Source of the DNA: CAUZIZ01 sp965218775
Lineage (GTDB): Bacteria; Acidobacteriota; UBA6911; RPQK01; JAJDTT01
Length of the DNA stretch: 64,000 nt
NCBI GenBank assembly: GCA_965218775.1
Contig: CBDCLS010000005.1
Coordinates: 1,302,001-1,366,000 of the forward strand
Direction: 5' to 3'
The notes under the pieces were generated by a model. It had not been told where the DNA came from. It ran no database searches and saw nothing but the letters and a program-made list of their open reading frames with translations. Made by a program: the position numbers and the translations under genes. Each line of letters opens with the position of its first letter. Position 1 is the stretch's first letter. Below, piece by piece: positions 61,601 to 64,000 of this stretch.

Positions 61601-61842
61601 GCGGCCTGCACCAATCATCTACTAAGACTTTCAGCGGAAGTGTGAACAAACTATCCAGGTCGGATGTGGCAGGCCATTCGGACGTATCACGGGACGTTTC
61701 CGGAGACCACCTGAACGTCCGCTTCTAGGTGCGAAAGCGGCCGTTCGATTGCGATCAGATCGGACGCTGTCTGTAAAATCGGGTGCCGACTATCACACAT
61801 GAGAATGCAACCTGCAACTTGCCCTTCGACGTGCGACGTGCT

Positions 61843-62325
61843 TCAGGAGAACGCCTTGTGGATCTGTTGATTGATCTGTTCTAGTTCGCCGTAGGTTTGG
61901 TTCACATGGTTTACCAGTGAAGAAAACTTCGCGATCCACTGGCGCTTTTCCACGCCGTTCCTTAGGATGATCAACAGATCGCTGTTGTCCCACGGTTTCT
62001 GGATATACTGGTAGAGCCCCACTTCGTTGATCGCACGGATGGCGTTCTCCTTGTCGGCGTATCCGGTCAACAGGATGCGCGGGACGTCAGGCTTGACCTC
62101 TCTCACCTTTGCCAGGAAACTGACTCCGTCCATCTCCGGCATCATGAAGTCTGACAAGACCACGTCGACATCGTTGTCGGGCAGATAGCCCAGAGCCTCG
62201 TTCGGCGAGGTGAAGGTAACTACCTCGTAGGAAGTCTCCAACGCCAGGAAGGCCCGGAGCGTCGTCAGCACCATTTCTTCATCGTCCACGATCAACACGG
62301 TTGCCGTCTGGTGGTTCTGGTTCAC
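61843..62325 (-). CDS. Response regulator, receiver domain with C-terminal helix
   Basis: 160 codons from GTG 62325, preceded by GGGAG and 10 bases after the previous stop. Receiver domain: acidic pair in TVLIVDDEEMVLTTL, phosphoacceptor Asp in DVVLSDFMMPEMDG, Thr in ILLTGYADKENAIRA and Lys in YQYIQKPWDNSDLL. A C-terminal helix without output domain ends QINQQIHKAFS. It is likely a phospho-relay or output partner of the kinase and phosphatase genes upstream. Confidence 0.9.
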   Translation of the reverse strand: MNQNHQTATVLIVDDEEMVLTTLRAFLALETSYEVVTFTSPNEALGYLPDNDVDVVLSDFMMPEMDGVSFLAKVREVKPDVPRILLTGYADKENAIRAINEVGLYQYIQKPWDNSDLLIILRNGVEKRQWIAKFSSLVNHVNQTYGELEQINQQIHKAFS

Positions 62326-62335
62326 AGCGCTCCCA

Positions 62336-63571
62336 TCAAAGAGTAACATCAAGTCCCATCAGAGTGACATCGTCCCACTGATGATCGGGCGAGCCGAAGT
62401 CCCTGGCTGCTGCCGTCAATTGCTCCAGGATCTCGCTTGCAGGCTTGTCCTGACTATCCAAGATCGTCTGGGCCAGCAAACCCTCGTCGAAGGCTTCCCC
62501 CGACTGATTCTCTACCTCACTCAGCCCATCCGTATAGAGGATCAGACAATCTCCTTCCTTCAACTCGACCTCCTTTTCGTCGCTGGGTTGGTAGATCCCG
62601 TCGCCGAACATCCCCAACAAGAGTCCATTGATTGCGATACGCTCCACACTCCCGGCGCCACGCCGTAACACGAATGGGTGCGGACCTCCCCCACTGGCGA
62701 GCCGGCAGACCGACGTCTGAGGATCCAGATCCAGAATAAGCACTAGACTGGCGGCGAACATCTCCTCCGGCAGGATGCCATGCAGGACCTCATTCATCCC
62801 CGCCATGATCTCGGCCGGGCTGGCCTCGCTGTCTTTGAAAGAACCGAAGGCCGCCTTGAGCAAGACCGTACTCAGGGCAGCGGAAATACCATGCCCTGTC
62901 ACATCGGAGAGCAGAACCGCGAGCCGGTCGCCGGCCATCGGCAAGATGTCATAGTAATCTCCTCCGACCTCAAGCGCGGGCTGATACTTGACCGCGAACG
63001 AGATCCCGTTGTTCTCGGGAAAACTCTGAGGCAACATCCGCTCCTGGACCTTCCGTGCCAGCAGCAGTTCTTGGCGTAGCTCATCGTTCCGTTCCGATAA
63101 GACGTCTCTTTGAAGCAAAGCTCGGTCCAGGTCGCGGGCCTTTTCTTGCAGCTGATTCTTGAGTCCCCTGGCGGCGATTCCGTTGTCGACAATCAGCTTG
63201 ACGTGGTCGTTGTCCCAGGGCTTCTCGATGTACTGGAACAGATCGACCTCGTTGATGGCCTTGATGGCGTTCTCCTTGTCGGCATACCCGGTCAGCAGCA
63301 CCCGCGGAACCTCCGGATACATCTTCTTGACTTGCGAGAGAAACTGGAGGCCGTCAAGGTCCGGCATCAAGAAATCAGAGATGACCATATCCACCGGTCG
63401 CTTCTGGAGCGTGGCCAGGGCATCAACTGGCGACTGGAAGGTCACAACCTGATAGTCCGTCTCCAGCTCCAGGAGCGATCCCAGACTCAGCGTCACCATT
63501 TCCTCGTCGTCCACAATCAGAACGACGGGCCTTCTTCGACCCTTGTTTAGGTTTCTCAACTGATCATTCAT
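62336..63571 (-). CDS. Response regulator with PP2C (SpoIIE/RsbU) phosphatase domain
   Basis: 411 codons from ATG 63571, overlapping the kinase stop by 8 bases. N-terminal receiver: VVLIVDDEEMVTLSLGSL, MVISDFLMPDLDG (phospho-Asp), VLLTGYADKENAIKAIN and FQYIEKPWDN. A coiled-coil linker (EKARDLDRALLQRDVLSERN) leads to the PP2C domain: ARKVQERMLPQSFPENNGIS, LEVGGDYYDILPMAGDRLAV, LLSDVTGHGISAALSTVLLK, LASGGGPHPFVLRRGAG and ILYTDGLSEVENQSGEAFDE carry the metal-binding Asp residues. Probably dephosphorylates an anti-sigma-factor antagonist under control of the neighbouring kinase. Confidence 0.94.
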   Translation of the reverse strand: MNDQLRNLNKGRRRPVVLIVDDEEMVTLSLGSLLELETDYQVVTFQSPVDALATLQKRPVDMVISDFLMPDLDGLQFLSQVKKMYPEVPRVLLTGYADKENAIKAINEVDLFQYIEKPWDNDHVKLIVDNGIAARGLKNQLQEKARDLDRALLQRDVLSERNDELRQELLLARKVQERMLPQSFPENNGISFAVKYQPALEVGGDYYDILPMAGDRLAVLLSDVTGHGISAALSTVLLKAAFGSFKDSEASPAEIMAGMNEVLHGILPEEMFAASLVLILDLDPQTSVCRLASGGGPHPFVLRRGAGSVERIAINGLLLGMFGDGIYQPSDEKEVELKEGDCLILYTDGLSEVENQSGEAFDEGLLAQTILDSQDKPASEILEQLTAAARDFGSPDHQWDDVTLMGLDVTL

Positions 63572-64000
63572 CGCCAACCACACCCGGCAGTATCAATCGA
63601 AAGGTAGTCCCCTTCCCCACCTGACTCTCCACCTCAAGCTGACCTTTATGGTTCTGGACAATTCCAGATACGATAGATAGGCCCAGCCCCGTCCCTTCTC
63701 CGAATCCCTTGGTCGTGAACCCGGGATCGAAAATCCGCTGGCGATTGTCTTCTGAGATGCCAATTCCGGTGTCCCGAAATTCAAGCACAAGAGAATCGCC
63801 GTCCATCCTTGTTTTGATGAAGATCGTGCCCTTGCCTTCAATCGCATGACTGGCATTGACCAGAAGGTTCATGAACACCTGGTTCAGCTGATTCGGATAG
63901 CAGGTAATCAGGGGCACTTCTCCGTAGTCCTTCTCGACCTGGATCCGGTGCTTGAGCTCATGCTGCACCAAGGTCAGCGTATTGTCGATTCCTTCATGAA
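63564..64000 (-). CDS. Sensor histidine kinase, catalytic domain (N-terminus beyond window)
   Basis: The frame is open at the right edge, so the start is outside. HATPase domain: N box in NQLNQVFMNLLVNASHAIEG, G1 box in LEFRDTGIGISEDNRQRIFD, F box in PGFTTKGFGEGTGLGLSIV with the G2 motif, ending GTTFRLILPGVVGDE. The upstream HEGIDNTLTLVQHELKHRIQ fits the class of kinases whose dimerisation domain precedes 'DNTL'. It phosphorylates one or both response regulators that follow in the same operon. Confidence 0.93.
   Translation of the reverse strand, partial: HEGIDNTLTLVQHELKHRIQVEKDYGEVPLITCYPNQLNQVFMNLLVNASHAIEGKGTIFIKTRMDGDSLVLEFRDTGIGISEDNRQRIFDPGFTTKGFGEGTGLGLSIVSGIVQNHKGQLEVESQVGKGTTFRLILPGVVGDE

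Larger units (their letters stand above)
41499..61610 (-). other. Chromosomal integron: truncated intI, attI and about ten cassettes
   Basis: All cassette genes lie on the minus strand and each is followed by an attC site in the same orientation (RYYYAAC ... GTTRRRY). The order from the attI side is: 293-aa unknown (split by IS256), 180-aa AT-rich exported protein (split by four ISs), DUF433/DUF5615 pair, HNH nuclease, RelE-type pair, DUF4160 pair, second DUF433/DUF5615 pair, TfoX-like, antitoxin with chimeric ParE, DUF6155. The integrase remnant lies upstream and in the same orientation. Without the ISs the region would be about 9 kb. Confidence 0.9.

Noticed and set aside
61655..61842. A gene or further attC between the integrase remnant and the response regulator
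   Set aside because: The hairpin GAACG-n-CCGCTT/AAGCGG-n-CGTTC near 61705-61750 lacks attC core sites, and no frame has recognisable protein features; I see nothing I can name here.
1..64000. tRNA or rRNA genes
   Set aside because: No cloverleaf with a TTCGAATC-type arm and no conserved rRNA stretches were noticed on either strand; a covariance search would be needed to exclude a divergent tRNA.

Overview
The window looks like one chromosomal stretch of a GC-rich, environmental Gram-negative bacterium with a very high load of insertion sequences (IS). The style of its large secreted proteins (TPR plus FG-GAP/ASPIC-UnbV pair, PQQ-type beta-propeller, OmpA-like protein, di-heme cytochromes, GMC oxidoreductases) resembles Acidobacteriota or a neighbouring phylum. 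That placement is an inference from gene style; there is no rRNA or other phylogenetic marker in the window. I found no tRNA, rRNA, CRISPR array or plasmid/phage replication gene.

Layout. 1-7 kb: two IS1380 copies, one in a RAYT gene and one exactly inside the signal-peptide codons of a ~1,100-residue secreted protein; between them a frameshifted secreted matrixin-like metalloprotease and a small exported protein. 10.6-14.8 kb: a tandem array of ~526-bp units derived from a RAYT transposase gene and its REP hairpins, carrying one MITE and one IS481. 14.8-41.5 kb: the metabolic core, with a TPR protein and an ASPIC/UnbV protein, an orphan FitA antitoxin, an SSF symporter, an OmpA-like protein, two GMC oxidoreductases (one broken by an IS), an old-yellow-enzyme homologue, three tandem di-heme c-type cytochromes, an endonuclease/exonuclease/phosphatase-fold protein, an Eis-like acetyltransferase and a PQQ-like propeller. 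The oxidoreductases and cytochromes could form an oxidation route for a hydrophobic substrate, but the substrate cannot be read from the sequence.

41.5-61.6 kb: an integron. Nine well-formed attC sites plus one degenerate one separate cassettes that all lie on the minus strand. Several carry toxin-antitoxin modules; others encode an HNH nuclease, a TfoX-like protein and a DUF6155 protein. At the right end lie a probable attI and the last ~45 codons of an integron integrase, in the same orientation as the cassettes (the 'inverted' layout). A single AT-rich cassette between the attC sites at 48008 and 58877 has taken four separate IS insertions (ISNCY, IS21, IS1595, IS4), two of which carry a further nested IS. 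Removing each element with one target duplication restores a 180-codon reading frame. The first cassette is likewise split by IS256 and can be restored to 293 codons.

61.8-64 kb: an operon of histidine kinase (cut by the window edge), response-regulator/PP2C phosphatase and response regulator. Dispersed repeats (two REP families, paired hexamer arrays, a 175-bp MITE family) link the regions. Several genes carry single-base frameshifts, some in homopolymer runs, so part of the apparent decay may be sequencing error.
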